Shown here in pieces: positions 7,887 through 18,963 of a DNA stretch of 64,000 nt (positions within the stretch are counted from its first letter, which is position 1; each line of letters begins with the position of its first letter). The position numbers were made by a program, and so were the translations under genes. The stretch lies in the NCBI RefSeq assembly GCF_003287875.1, contig NZ_QMKK01000015.1, forward strand, positions 1-64,000. Reading direction: 5' to 3'. Origin of the DNA: Martinezella tropici (GTDB lineage Bacteria; Pseudomonadota; Alphaproteobacteria; Rhizobiales; Rhizobiaceae). The notes under the pieces are model-generated. The model worked only from the letters and a program-made list of their open reading frames with translations, searched no databases and was not told where the DNA came from.

Positions 7887-7919
7887 AGACAATCTAGGAA
7901 ATTGTCATTATGACAAATT
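7887..7919. promoter_or_regulatory. Palindromic operator overlapping the mocR start codon
   Basis: TTGTCAT-T-ATGACAA (7902-7916) is a perfect 15-base palindrome containing the mocR ATG (7910-7912), with two further matching pairs outside it. Another GACAAT half-site lies at 7889-7894, in inverted orientation to ATTGTC at 7901-7906, and GACAAT recurs near 7826. This fits binding of a GntR/MocR-type dimer for autorepression and control of the divergent DUF1127 gene. Confidence 0.55.
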
Positions 7920-9328
7920 GGCTTCCTGACATTTCCAGCGGAACTGGCCCGGTCTATATCCGCGTCGCCGATGCCATCGAACACGCGATTACCCATGGCG
8001 TTTTGCCGCCCGGCACCAAGCTGCCGCCACAGCGCAATCTTGCCTATGACATCGGCGTCACCATCGGCACCATAAGCCGGGCCTATGCGCTCGTGCATGA
8101 ACGCGGCCTCGTGGCCGGCGAAGTCGGCCGCGGCACTTATGTGCTGGAACGCTCGAACGGCAAGCAGATCGAGCTCGTCGATCCGATCACTCAGGCGCTT
8201 GCCGGCACGCGCGGCCTGAATACGCCGGAAGCGAAGATACGCTTCGACACGACCGCGGCGCCCGACATTGGCCAGGGCGAAATCATCGGCAGGCTCTTTG
8301 CCGACATCAGCAGCGAGCATCAGACGGAAATTTCCTCCTATTCCCGGAATTTCCCGGCAAGCTGGTTCCAGGCGGGACAAATCTGGCTCGCCCGCAACGG
8401 CTGGCAGCCGGCAATCGAGACGATCGTGCCGACGCTCGGCGCCCACGCCGCCGCCATCGCAGTCATTTCGGCCGTCACGTCGCCGGGCGACAAGATCGTC
8501 TTCGAGAACCTGACCTATACGCAGATCAGCCGCGCCGCGCGCCTGCTCGGGCGCCGCTCGATCCTGGTGGATTCAGACGAGCACGGCATGATCCCGGAGG
8601 ATTTTGAGCGCCTTTGCCAGCAGCAGCATCCGCGCCTCGCCTTCGTGATGCCGACGGCACATAATCCCACGCTGGTGACAATGCCGGAATCCAGACGCCG
8701 GGCAATCGCCGCCATCGCACGCCGGCACAGCGTCTGGCTGATCGAGGACGACCTCTATGGCGGCATGACCGGCGACCCCAATCCGCTTATGGCCGCCATC
8801 GCGCCGGAACGGACTTTCGTGGTCAGCAGCCTGTCGAAGTCGGTCACGGCGGGGGTACGCGGCGGCTGGGTCGCCTGCCCGCCGCATTTTGCCCAGCGCA
8901 TCAAGGTCACCCACAAGATGACGACCGGCGGCCTGCCCTTTATTCTGGCGGAGACCTGCGCCCGGCTCGTACTTGGCGGTCACGCGCTGGAACTGCGCCG
9001 CAAATCGGTCGAGGAGATCAGGGCGCGCGAATTGATCGCGCGCGAGGCGCTGGCCGGTTTCGAGTTCAACTCGCATCCGCATCTGCCGTTCCTATGGCTG
9101 AAGCTGCCCGAGCCCTGGCTTTCGGGCACATTCAAGAACGCCGCCCTCGCCGAGGGGGTGCTGATCGATGACGAAGACGAATTCAAGGCAGCACGAATCG
9201 AACGGGTTTTCCACAGGGTCCGCATCGCCTTCTCCTCACCACCGCAACGAGAAGATGTTGCAGACGGCTTCATAATATTGCGTAGGTTGTTGGAAAACGG
9301 TTCATCGACATACGATAGTCACATTTAA
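7910..9328 (+). CDS. MocR-type GntR regulator with aminotransferase domain
   Basis: This 472-residue PLP-dependent regulator has an N-terminal GntR winged helix (residues 15-85, with PPGTKLPPQRNLAYDIGVTIGT and GRGTYVLE). It is followed by a fold-type I aminotransferase domain. AHNPT lies in the PLP site, and the Schiff-base Lys is in VVSSLSKSVTAGVRGGW (about residue 309). Family members sense PLP or an amino compound and control a divergent target. A palindrome covers its start codon. The divergent partner here is the DUF1127 gene, not a pdx gene, so the ligand is open. Confidence 0.9.
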   Translation: MTNWLPDISSGTGPVYIRVADAIEHAITHGVLPPGTKLPPQRNLAYDIGVTIGTISRAYALVHERGLVAGEVGRGTYVLERSNGKQIELVDPITQALAGTRGLNTPEAKIRFDTTAAPDIGQGEIIGRLFADISSEHQTEISSYSRNFPASWFQAGQIWLARNGWQPAIETIVPTLGAHAAAIAVISAVTSPGDKIVFENLTYTQISRAARLLGRRSILVDSDEHGMIPEDFERLCQQQHPRLAFVMPTAHNPTLVTMPESRRRAIAAIARRHSVWLIEDDLYGGMTGDPNPLMAAIAPERTFVVSSLSKSVTAGVRGGWVACPPHFAQRIKVTHKMTTGGLPFILAETCARLVLGGHALELRRKSVEEIRARELIAREALAGFEFNSHPHLPFLWLKLPEPWLSGTFKNAALAEGVLIDDEDEFKAARIERVFHRVRIAFSSPPQREDVADGFIILRRLLENGSSTYDSHI

Positions 9329-9448
9329 GCAAGTCTTATCAATTTATCGACGGACATCTTGCGGAAATACTATTGCATCATCTCGACTCTTAGGACGCTA
9401 CCATTCTATCAATAAGTCAGGATTCGCCCGCCACACCAGGGGGAGTGC

Positions 9449-10051
9449 ATGGCTATTGCAGGCTATTTAAGCAAGCGTTTAGTTACGAGTTTTCTGGTAA
9501 TCAGTTCCGCATTCATAGCAGGTCAATCCATCGCAACCGCCGCAGACACGGTTGCGGTTGCCCCTCAAGCCAAGATCTTCGATGAATTGCGATTTGGCGC
9601 GAGCGGATCGGTTCAGAGCGGATATGATCACGAAAATGGCGTCTTTCCGGACGTCCAGGTGTTGTTCAATCCGTTTGGTTACAATCCGACCGCAGATTGG
9701 AAAGACCAGCTGACCCATCCGCGTATTCATCTGGGAACTTCGATCGGCACCGGAGGGTCGGCGACCCAGGTCTATGGTGGCCTTTCCTGGACACTCACGC
9801 ATAGCAACGGCATCTTCACGGAAGTCGGCTTCGGCGGCACGGTGCACACCGGCAATCTCCACGATTGGCAGGATCATGGCCCGATGCTCGGCTGCCGCCT
9901 GCTGTTCCACGAATATGCCGGCCTCGGCTATAACTTCGACAGCCATTGGAACGTGATGGCGCAGATCGCGCATGCGTCGCATGCCAATCTCTGCGATGGT
10001 CCCAATGGCGGCATGACGCGCGCAGGCGTCATGGTTGGCTATAAATTCTGA
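9449..10051 (+). CDS. Acyloxyacyl hydrolase, PagL-like lipid A 3-O-deacylase
   Basis: This 200-residue outer-membrane beta-barrel has a signal peptide (about residues 1-32, ending IATAADT) and a C-terminal Phe typical of barrel insertion. The conserved lipid A deacylase region is near the end: IAHASHANLCDGPNGG holds the His-x-Ser pair used by PagL (PF09411), followed by MTRAGVMVGYKF. It would remove the 3-O acyl chain of lipid A at the cell surface. The start has a strong AGGGGGA ribosome site. It sits alone between mocR and purL. Confidence 0.82.
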   Translation: MAIAGYLSKRLVTSFLVISSAFIAGQSIATAADTVAVAPQAKIFDELRFGASGSVQSGYDHENGVFPDVQVLFNPFGYNPTADWKDQLTHPRIHLGTSIGTGGSATQVYGGLSWTLTHSNGIFTEVGFGGTVHTGNLHDWQDHGPMLGCRLLFHEYAGLGYNFDSHWNVMAQIAHASHANLCDGPNGGMTRAGVMVGYKF

Positions 10052-10103
10052 CGATCTCGCGCGACCTTCAATGGCCGCGCAACCGACTTCTCCAGCATCA
10101 ATG

Positions 10104-10147
10104 CCGGCGTGTTGTGAACGCCGGTGATTTTCCTGTCGCACGACAGG
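10104..10147 (+). terminator. Two hairpins after the PagL-like gene
   Basis: CCGGCGT/ACGCCGG (10104-10110, 10118-10124) is followed by TGATTTTCC. A second hairpin CCTGTCG/CGACAGG (10132-10138, 10141-10147) follows at once. The first is a plausible intrinsic terminator; the second may belong to the purL leader. Confidence 0.5.
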
Positions 10148-10179
10148 GAGAGTTGCGCTAAAGAGACCCCGATCCCTGA

Positions 10180-12453
<2,274 letters not shown>

Positions 12454-12468
12454 ATCGAGGTACCACTC

Positions 12469-12702
12469 ATGCCCATGAACCCCGGCGATATCGAAGACAT
12501 GATCAAGGCCGGCATTCCCGGCGCCAAGGTGACGATTCGCGACCTGGCCGGGGATGGCGATCACTATGCCGCCGAAGTTGTCGCGGAAGCCTTCCGCGGC
12601 AAGAGCCGCGTGCAGCAGCACCAGATGGTCTATGATGCCCTGAAGGGCAATATGGGCGGTGTGCTGCACGCCCTTGCGCTACAGACGTCAGCGCCCGACT
12701 GA
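12469..12702 (+). CDS. BolA-family protein
   Basis: This 77-residue BolA/IbaG-type protein includes the conserved VTIRDLAGDGDHYAAEVVAEAF and the loop-helix FRGKSRVQQHQMVYDALKG with its invariant His. BolA proteins pair with CGFS monothiol glutaredoxins to handle Fe-S clusters, and such a glutaredoxin is encoded 2.1 kb downstream. It lies 15 bases after purL, probably co-transcribed. Its last 15 bases overlap the convergent hydrolase gene. Confidence 0.93.
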   Translation: MPMNPGDIEDMIKAGIPGAKVTIRDLAGDGDHYAAEVVAEAFRGKSRVQQHQMVYDALKGNMGGVLHALALQTSAPD

Positions 12703-13887
12703 GAGCACCTTTGCCTCTTCGCCGGAGTTGAAGCTCAGCTCCGGCAATCTCTTCGATGAGAACTCAGCGAAATCCGACACCGGCAGCGGACCGGCCGTCA
12801 TCAGCGTGAAATCGAAGAAGGCTTTCACATCGGGGCCGAGGACATATTGCCGGTGAACCCGCAGGAAATCGCGCTTGATCTTCCTGTAATGCTTCTGCGA
12901 CAGCATCTGCTTGAAACGCACGAAGAGGATCGAAGCCTGCGCCGCATCCGTATGCCCGCAAACGGCGGCGACCTTCGCCTTATAAAAGTGAATCGCGTCG
13001 GTCAGACAATGAACATCGAGCCAGAAGATCTCCTTGCAACGTGCGATCAGCCCGACACGCGAGCGCAGCTCGGATGCCGGCCGCATAAGGGCGCATTGCA
13101 GAATGGCGCTGCCGAGCGTCATGAATACCACGCGCTTGCCCTGCAATAGTTCCGGCTCCCGCTCGAGCAGCAGGCCGATCACATGAGTGGCAACGGACGA
13201 GCCCATGCTATGTGAGGAAATAACGAATTCGTCGATATCGGGCTCATCCAGGGCCTGACGCACGCTGATCGCGCTCGCCTCCAGCCATTGCTTGGCGCCG
13301 AGCCCGTTCACTCCCGCCATGGCCACCGCCATTTCCCAGTCGGAGAAAAGATGCAGCGTATGCAACTTCTCCGCCTGCGGCAGAAATACATAGACGAAGA
13401 ATGCGACGGCCAGCGCGATGCTGCCGATATGGCTCCAGGCCGGCAGGCCGAATACGAACGGCGTGAAGGCGATGGAAAGGCTGATCGACAGCCCCGCAAG
13501 CATCAACAGAAAGGGAAAGACGAAAAACAGGCCGAAGCGCCAGGCGTGACGGAAATAACCGACCATCCCGCCCGAAACGGCAACCCTTGCGGCGGCAAGA
13601 TATCCCTGCATGAGCCGCGTAAAGAACGGCCTGCCGTTCAAGGCCGAGACAAGATCGTTGTGATCGACGATATGAATGCGGCTCTGCGTCTGCCAATCCG
13701 CAGCCGCTGCGGTCACATCGAAACAGGGTGCCCGGCCGAAGTTTTTCAGCTCGTCGACGGAAACCGAAAAATCCCAGACTGCGGCGCTCTGCTGCGCCGA
13801 ACGCCCGTAGCGAGCCCGATGCGCTGCCGCATCCAACGGCTCGAAACCAGGGAAGTGGAGAACCACCCTCTTCTTGATATTATTCAT
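12688..13887 (-). CDS. Membrane protein with alpha/beta-hydrolase serine motif
   Basis: This 399-residue protein begins MNNIKKRVVLHFPGFEPLD. Two hydrophobic stretches lie around residues 120-185 (FGLFFVFPFLLMLAGLSISL and HIGSIALAVAFFVYVFLP). They are followed by EFVISSHSMGSSVATHVIGL, a GxSxG-like nucleophile elbow (SHSMG). The N-terminal HFPGFEP and the elbow suggest a lipase/esterase-like fold split by membrane helices, but the substrate is unknown. The 13887 start is conserved in character; the extension to 13986 looks random. The gene is inserted, in opposite orientation, between bolA and the glutaredoxin gene. Confidence 0.8.
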   Translation of the reverse strand: MNNIKKRVVLHFPGFEPLDAAAHRARYGRSAQQSAAVWDFSVSVDELKNFGRAPCFDVTAAAADWQTQSRIHIVDHNDLVSALNGRPFFTRLMQGYLAAARVAVSGGMVGYFRHAWRFGLFFVFPFLLMLAGLSISLSIAFTPFVFGLPAWSHIGSIALAVAFFVYVFLPQAEKLHTLHLFSDWEMAVAMAGVNGLGAKQWLEASAISVRQALDEPDIDEFVISSHSMGSSVATHVIGLLLEREPELLQGKRVVFMTLGSAILQCALMRPASELRSRVGLIARCKEIFWLDVHCLTDAIHFYKAKVAAVCGHTDAAQASILFVRFKQMLSQKHYRKIKRDFLRVHRQYVLGPDVKAFFDFTLMTAGPLPVSDFAEFSSKRLPELSFNSGEEAKVLSVGR

Positions 13888-14103
13888 CTGGCAGTCTGTC
13901 CCTGGGCGCACGAGCGGCATCGAAAATACTGGAAATCGCCAAAACCACGGGCTACGGGCTTTTTCATGGCGGCGCCCACAATTCATCTCAACATAAAAAG
14001 ATTGAAATCAAGTGTTTAAGGTCGTGGCCGTTGGCGGGAAAGAAGAACGCTTATAGAGGTCACCCGACTCGCTGCTGTACCGCACGGTGACAAGAAGGCG
14101 ACC

Positions 14104-14406
14104 TCAGCATTCGCGGCCAGGATAGGGAGAACTGTCTGCACAGGGGTCCGCCGGCGGCGCGATCATGATTTTTTGGACGATCGGCGGCACCGCTGGTTGC
14201 GGTGTCGGAGCAGTCGAAGCGCGGTAGCCGAAGGCAATGCTCAAAACGAGCACGATGGCACAGACGGTCACGGCACTGTTCAGAATGGAAGCCCTTGGCG
14301 TGCGCACATGCTCATAATATTCCCGCTCGCCCTCGCTTCTTTCCTCCGAACTGTAAAATTCCCGCTCTTCACCAACCTGCCCGTCGGAATAGTGATGGTG
14401 GCTCAT
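14104..14406 (-). CDS. Small single-span membrane protein, unknown
   Basis: This 100-residue protein has a charged, Glu/Tyr/His-rich N-terminal cytoplasmic part (EEREFYSSEERSEGEREYY). One membrane helix follows (AVTVCAIVLVLSIAFGY, about residues 46-62), then a Pro/Ala-rich tail ending with Cys residues (DPCADSSPYPGREC). GAGGGAG lies 9 bases before the ATG, which supports the start. No family is recognised. Confidence 0.65.
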   Translation of the reverse strand: MSHHHYSDGQVGEEREFYSSEERSEGEREYYEHVRTPRASILNSAVTVCAIVLVLSIAFGYRASTAPTPQPAVPPIVQKIMIAPPADPCADSSPYPGREC

Positions 14407-14790
14407 GGTGTCCGCTCCCTCAAAAATACGAATGCAATGTCAACAAGGGACCGATACGCGCCAAATCGCATCAATCGACAAACTCTAACAAACATACCGG
14501 CCGTTTGTAAATTAAGTAGCGGCCTAATATTAATCGTCCCTTGCTTGAAATTTTCATTTGTGTTGTTCAGGCTTGGAGTTGAAGAGGCGTTTTCAAAACG
14601 CACTGTTCAGAAAAGATTGCCAATGAGCCATTTCGGCCATCTTTCTTAACAGCTGATGCTGGAAATCCATTCATGCGATGAAAAAGGAAAAGCCTGCGTT
14701 TTGCCGCTGGAAATCGCGCCTGTCGCTTGCTATTTAAGGAACAGATTTAACGCTGCGGACCTTGACTCCGCATGTGAAAGGAACTGTCCA
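14407..14790. other. Intergenic region, 384 bp
   Basis: There is no convincing gene here. It contains an ACAAAC...GTTTGT inverted repeat (14488-14493, 14503-14508) and AT-rich sequence at 14505-14560 that could hold promoters for the divergent small membrane protein and the glutaredoxin gene. An in-frame upstream extension of the glutaredoxin from 14656 lacks similarity to the family. Confidence 0.4.
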
Positions 14791-15126
14791 ATGAGCGGTA
14801 TTCACGAATTCATCGACAACGAAGTCAAGAACAACGACGTCGTTCTTTTCATGAAGGGCACGCCCCAGTTCCCGCAATGTGGCTTCTCAGGCCAAGTGGT
14901 CCAGATTCTCGATTATATCGGCGTCGACTATAAGGGCGTCAACGTCCTTGCCGATGCCGAGATTCGTCAGGGCATCAAGGACTATTCCAACTGGCCGACC
15001 ATTCCGCAGCTCTATGTAAAGGGCGAGTTCATCGGCGGCTGTGACATCGTACGCGAAATGTTCCAGGCGGGCGAGTTGCAGCAACACCTCCAGGAACACG
15101 GCATCAGCGTTCGCGGCGCCGCCTGA
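14791..15126 (+). CDS. grxD: Monothiol CGFS glutaredoxin (Grx4 type)
   Basis: This 111-residue Fe-S-carrying glutaredoxin contains [20 protein letters not shown], with the CGFS active site near residue 31. The glutathione-binding [19 protein letters not shown] motif follows. It works with BolA proteins in cluster transfer and iron sensing. The start [12 protein letters not shown] has AAAGGAA 8 bases upstream. Confidence 0.95.
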   Translation: MSGIHEFIDNEVKNNDVVLFMKGTPQFPQCGFSGQVVQILDYIGVDYKGVNVLADAEIRQGIKDYSNWPTIPQLYVKGEFIGGCDIVREMFQAGELQQHLQEHGISVRGAA

Positions 15127-15174
15127 CCGGGCACCGGGCTCCCCGTCCGGTTTCCATAGTTCAATTGGATCGAA

Positions 15175-15200
15175 AAGGCGCTGCCATCGGGCGGCGCCTT
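15175..15200 (+). terminator. Terminator-like hairpin after grxD
   Basis: An 11-base stem with one G-U pair (15175-15185 with 15190-15200) and an ATCG loop lies 48 bases after the stop. It is followed by GACATGTTTATG, so the T tract is poor. Confidence 0.5.
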
Positions 15201-15223
15201 GACATGTTTATGGGAATAAAACC

Positions 15224-16498
15224 GTGACGAACACATCCCAGGCTATGTCCCATGGGCAGCTGCCCATGGGCAAACGCGAGTTCATCGCGCTCGCGGCCTT
15301 CCTGATGGCGATCAATTCGCTCGCGATCGACATCATGCTCCCCGCCTTGCAGCAGATCGGCTCCAGCCTTGGCGTGATAAACGAGAATCATCGGCAATAT
15401 GTGGTGACGGCCTATCTCATCGGCTTCGGCTTGGCGCAGCTCATCTACGGTCCCCTGTCGGATCGCTTCGGCCGCCGCCTGCCCCTGCTGATCGGCCTTA
15501 CCGTTTACGTCATCTCCGCTTTCGGCATTGCCCTTATCCCGTCCTTTGCAGGCCTGCTCCTCCTGCGCTTCATCCAGGGTCTCGGATCGGCGGCGACACG
15601 TGTTATCACCATTTCGATCGTTCGTGACGTCTTCGGCGGCCGTCTGATGGCGGAGGTCATGTCGCTGATCATGATGGTCTTCATGATCGTGCCCGTCATC
15701 GCGCCCGGAAGCGGCCAGATCATCTTGCTGATCAGCACCTGGCACATGATCTTCGTCTTCATCGGCACGATGGCGACACTTGTCGGTCTCTGGATGTACT
15801 TCCGGCTTCCCGAAACGCTGAAACCGGAAAACGTCCGGCCTTTGACGGTCAAATCCGTTGCCGCGGGTTTCCGCATCGTGCTGACGAACAGGGTGGCCCT
15901 CTGTTACACCCTTGCCAGCACGTTCCTGTTTGGGGCGCTGTTCGGCTTCATCAACTCGGCTCAACAGATCTACAGCGGCATTTACGGACTCGGCGTCTAC
16001 ACGCCCGTCGCCTTCGGCGGCGTGGCGCTGTTCATGGCCTTGTCATCCTTCATCAATTCGCAACTCGTCGGCCGTTTCGGCATGCGGCGGCTGTCGCATG
16101 CGGCGCTGCTCGGTTTCTCCGTCGTCACCTTCATCTGGATGATCGTCCAGCTTTACGGCCCGGCGCCGATGCCCTTCCCGCTCTTCATGATCTTTTTCGC
16201 GCTGGCAATGTTCCAGTTCGGCTGGATCGGCTCCAATTTCAACTCGCTCGCCATGGAGCCGCTCGGCCATGTCGCCGGAACCGCTTCCTCGGTGCTCGGC
16301 TTCATGAGCACGGTCGGCGGTGCATCGATCGGCGCCGGCATCGGCCAGTATTTCAACGGTACGGCGACGCCGATGGTCATCGGCTACTTCACAGTCTCGC
16401 TGATCGGTTTGATGTTCGTGCTGATTGCCGAAAGGGGTCGCCTCTTCCGCCCGCATAATGCGCCCCCTCCGGCCGACCAGTCTCTCGCTTTGCATTGA
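15224..16498 (+). CDS. Bcr/CflA-type MFS multidrug exporter (first of pair)
   Basis: This 424-residue, 12-helix major facilitator has the Bcr/CflA signature: MAINSLAIDIMLPALQQIG in helix 1, and the motif A loop GPLSDRFGRRLPLLIGL. FIQGLGSAATRVITISIVRD (motif C region) follows in helix 5. Proton-driven efflux of a drug or metabolite is the family role; the substrate cannot be read. The start at 15224 is GTG; ATG 15245 is an alternative. A close paralogue follows 13 bases downstream. Confidence 0.9.
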   Translation: MTNTSQAMSHGQLPMGKREFIALAAFLMAINSLAIDIMLPALQQIGSSLGVINENHRQYVVTAYLIGFGLAQLIYGPLSDRFGRRLPLLIGLTVYVISAFGIALIPSFAGLLLLRFIQGLGSAATRVITISIVRDVFGGRLMAEVMSLIMMVFMIVPVIAPGSGQIILLISTWHMIFVFIGTMATLVGLWMYFRLPETLKPENVRPLTVKSVAAGFRIVLTNRVALCYTLASTFLFGALFGFINSAQQIYSGIYGLGVYTPVAFGGVALFMALSSFINSQLVGRFGMRRLSHAALLGFSVVTFIWMIVQLYGPAPMPFPLFMIFFALAMFQFGWIGSNFNSLAMEPLGHVAGTASSVLGFMSTVGGASIGAGIGQYFNGTATPMVIGYFTVSLIGLMFVLIAERGRLFRPHNAPPPADQSLALH

Positions 16499-16511
16499 CA
16501 GGCATATTCAA

Positions 16512-17795
16512 ATGACAACCGCGCCTCAGTCTCACCAGCCGGAACAGTCCGGCTCCAGCCGCATCGGCCTCGGCATCGTGGAATTCATCCTGCTGATCGC
16601 CCTGATGACGGCCAGCATCTCCATGGGCATCGACAGCATGCTGCCGGCACTGCCAAACATCGGCCAATCGCTTCATGTCGCCAACTCGAATGACACTCAG
16701 CTCGTCATCGGCGTCTACTTCCTCGGCTTCGGCATCTGTCAGCTGTTTTTCGGCAGCATGTCGGACACTTACGGCCGTCGGCGCATCCTGCTCGGCGGCC
16801 TCGCCTTCTACATGGCGACGCTGTTTGCGGCGGCCTGGAGCGGCAATCTCTTCACGCTGCTCGTCCTGCGCTTCGCCCAGGGTGTCGGCGCCGCAGCCGT
16901 GCGCATCACGACGCTTGCCATCGTGCGCGACTGCTTCGGCGGACGCGAAATGGCCCGCGTCATGTCCTATGTCATGATCGTCTTCATGATCATGCCGATG
17001 GTTGCCCCTTTCGTCGGCCAGATGATCGTTGCCTATTCAAAGTGGCAATGGATCTTCATCCTGCTCGGCATCGTCAGCGCTGGCCTGTTCCTGGTCGCCT
17101 TCTTCCGCATGAAAGAAACGCTTCCAGCCGAGGAACGCCTGCCGCTTTCGGTCGCCTCTGTCCTGTCCGGCTTCAAGACAGTGTTGACCAATCGCATCAC
17201 CTGCGGCTACACGATCGGCCTGACGCTCTATACCGGCATCATCTGTGCCTACATCGTATCCGTGCAGCAGGTTTTCGGTGAAGTCTACGGCCTTGGGGAC
17301 ACGTTTCCGATCGCCTTTGCGGCAACGGCAGCCGGCACCGCCGTGGCACAGTTCGCCAATGGCTATTTCGTCCGCAGCTTCGGCATGCGCCGTATTTCTC
17401 ATGCCGCCATGATCATTTTCACCGTTTTAGGCGCCATCGGTTACATCGTCGGCATGTTCGGCCAGCCGAGCTTCACCTTCATCTATGTACTGATCTCGGT
17501 GATGCTGATGATGTTTGCAGTGATCACCACCAATTGCATGGCGATCAGCCTCGAGCCGATGGGGCATCTTGCGGGCACGGCAGCCGCCATCACCAGCTCG
17601 ATCTCCACGACGGTCGGCGTTCTCATCGGCGGCATCGTCGGTCAGATGTTTGATGGCACCGCGCAACCGCTGCTCGCCGGCTTCACTGTATTCGGTGCGC
17701 TATCGATCGTCGCGACGCTTTGGGCGGAACGTGGCAAGCTCTTCACTCATCCCGGCGATACACCGGCGCTGGAGCCGGGCATGGGGCATGTTTGA
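16512..17795 (+). CDS. Bcr/CflA-type MFS multidrug exporter (second of pair)
   Basis: This 427-residue paralogue of the preceding exporter has SMGIDSMLPALPNIGQSL in helix 1, the motif A loop FFGSMSDTYGRRRILLGG, and FAQGVGAAAVRITTLAIVRD. MTTAPQSHQP at 16512 is the sensible start; the frame to 16425 only overlaps the upstream gene. The 13-base gap implies one transcript. The pair probably arose by tandem duplication and has since diverged. The RIME-type repeat follows the stop by 17 bases. Confidence 0.9.
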   Translation: MTTAPQSHQPEQSGSSRIGLGIVEFILLIALMTASISMGIDSMLPALPNIGQSLHVANSNDTQLVIGVYFLGFGICQLFFGSMSDTYGRRRILLGGLAFYMATLFAAAWSGNLFTLLVLRFAQGVGAAAVRITTLAIVRDCFGGREMARVMSYVMIVFMIMPMVAPFVGQMIVAYSKWQWIFILLGIVSAGLFLVAFFRMKETLPAEERLPLSVASVLSGFKTVLTNRITCGYTIGLTLYTGIICAYIVSVQQVFGEVYGLGDTFPIAFAATAAGTAVAQFANGYFVRSFGMRRISHAAMIIFTVLGAIGYIVGMFGQPSFTFIYVLISVMLMMFAVITTNCMAISLEPMGHLAGTAAAITSSISTTVGVLIGGIVGQMFDGTAQPLLAGFTVFGALSIVATLWAERGKLFTHPGDTPALEPGMGHV

Positions 17796-17812
17796 ACGAC
17801 GTGCCTCCCTTC

Positions 17813-17920
17813 CTTAGAGCGGTTCAGTTTTTCACGGAATCTCTGAACCGCTCTATCTCTTTGTTTTCACGCAATTCCGGACGGAAAACCGCTGCGCACT
17901 TTTCCTGGAATTGCTCTAGG
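17813..17920 (-). repeat. RIME-type 108-bp rhizobial palindromic repeat, copy B
   Basis: The reverse complement of this stretch aligns along its whole length with 1572-1679. The arm AGAGCGGTTCAG ... CTGAACCGCTCT is a perfect palindrome here. It lies between the MFS pair and the convergent cyclase gene, and its last bases supply the cyclase stop codon (TAG, 17916-17918 on the minus strand). Confidence 0.88.
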
Positions 17921-18845
17921 CGCCGCTGCGCGGCCGACTGACCCAGCGCACAGCCGCAGCGATCGCAAGCCCGAAGAGCGGCCACATCGCCCATGGTGTT
18001 CCGTGCCAGGTGAAAAGGTTGATGGTAACGATCCCGATACCTGTGATGACAAGGCTCGCGATCGCCATATCGATCTGCGGGTTGCTACGGACGTAACGAT
18101 ACGCGTTGACCCACAAAATCGCGAGTATGGGCCATTTCGCCCAAAATTCGCCATCCCAGGTCAACCCGTTAAGAACGGCTAGGCCGATGCACACGACTAG
18201 AGCAACACCGTAGCTCCGCCGCCAGTCCTGCGGCAAGGATTCCCGCATCGCCGCTTCGGGCGCCCGCACGGGAGCCGGCTCCTGGGCCGACCGATAATCG
18301 GATGTGGTGTCGACAACCTGCACGCCGCCGATCCGCACAGCATAGCTTGGCACGCCGCCTTCGATGTTCTTGACCTCGAGCTGCCCGAGAAAATCGAAAC
18401 CGACCGCCACCTTATTGCGGACTTGATCGTAGACCGTGTTGGAAATGACGATGCCACCCGGAGCAGCGCGCGATTGCAGCCGGGCGGCAATATTGACGCC
18501 GTCGCCATAAAGGTCATCGCCATCGGCGATCACATCACCGAGATTGAGGCCGATGCGAAAGAGCATCTGCTTGTCGGGATCGGTCACTGCATTGTAGCCG
18601 GCAAGCTCGTTCTGCGTGTCGATCGCAGCGCGCACAGCTTCGACGACGCTCGGAAACTCGGCAAAGACGCCATCGCCCCAGGTGTTGATGACACGCCCGC
18701 CATGCGCTTCGATCAGCCGTTTCATCGCCTCGCGGTAACGACGAAGGGTCGAAAGTGTCCCCTCCTCGTCTTTGCCCATGAGGCGCGAATAATCCTGCAC
18801 GTCGGCGCAGAAGATGGTGGTCAGCTTGCGGCTCGTCTCGGACAT
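17916..18845 (-). CDS. Class III adenylate/guanylate cyclase with C-terminal membrane domain
   Basis: This 309-residue protein has a cyclase homology domain at about residues 8-170: RKLTTIFCADVQDYSRLMGKD carries the metal-binding Asp, and GGRVINTWGDGVFAEFPS holds the second metal site. DDLYGDGVNIAARLQ and GGIVISNTVYD follow. The C-terminal third holds about four hydrophobic helices (VALVVCIGLAVLNGL; WPILAILWVNAYRYV; MAIASLVITGIGIVTINLF; WPLFGLAIAAAVRWV), a 2TM-type tail. It makes cAMP (or cGMP) at the membrane. The stop codon lies inside RIME copy B, so the original C-terminus may have been altered. Confidence 0.9.
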   Translation of the reverse strand: MSETSRKLTTIFCADVQDYSRLMGKDEEGTLSTLRRYREAMKRLIEAHGGRVINTWGDGVFAEFPSVVEAVRAAIDTQNELAGYNAVTDPDKQMLFRIGLNLGDVIADGDDLYGDGVNIAARLQSRAAPGGIVISNTVYDQVRNKVAVGFDFLGQLEVKNIEGGVPSYAVRIGGVQVVDTTSDYRSAQEPAPVRAPEAAMRESLPQDWRRSYGVALVVCIGLAVLNGLTWDGEFWAKWPILAILWVNAYRYVRSNPQIDMAIASLVITGIGIVTINLFTWHGTPWAMWPLFGLAIAAAVRWVSRPRSGA

Positions 18846-18963
18846 TTGTCTTCATCCTCGCGGCAAGCACCGACCAGGGCTCTTGCCTGTTACAGCAAAG
18901 ATAGCCCTCCAGCCGGCACTTTCCAAGTAGGGCACCGTCGGCAATTCAACCGCGAAACCCGCT

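Noticed and set aside
7811..8446. Upstream extension of the DUF1127 frame antisense to mocR
   Set aside because: The conserved part starts only at 7804-7810, and the rest lies opposite a clear MocR gene.
14488..14508. ACAAAC/GTTTGT as a TetR-type operator
   Set aside because: It is only 6-base arms with no TetR gene nearby; chance is likely.
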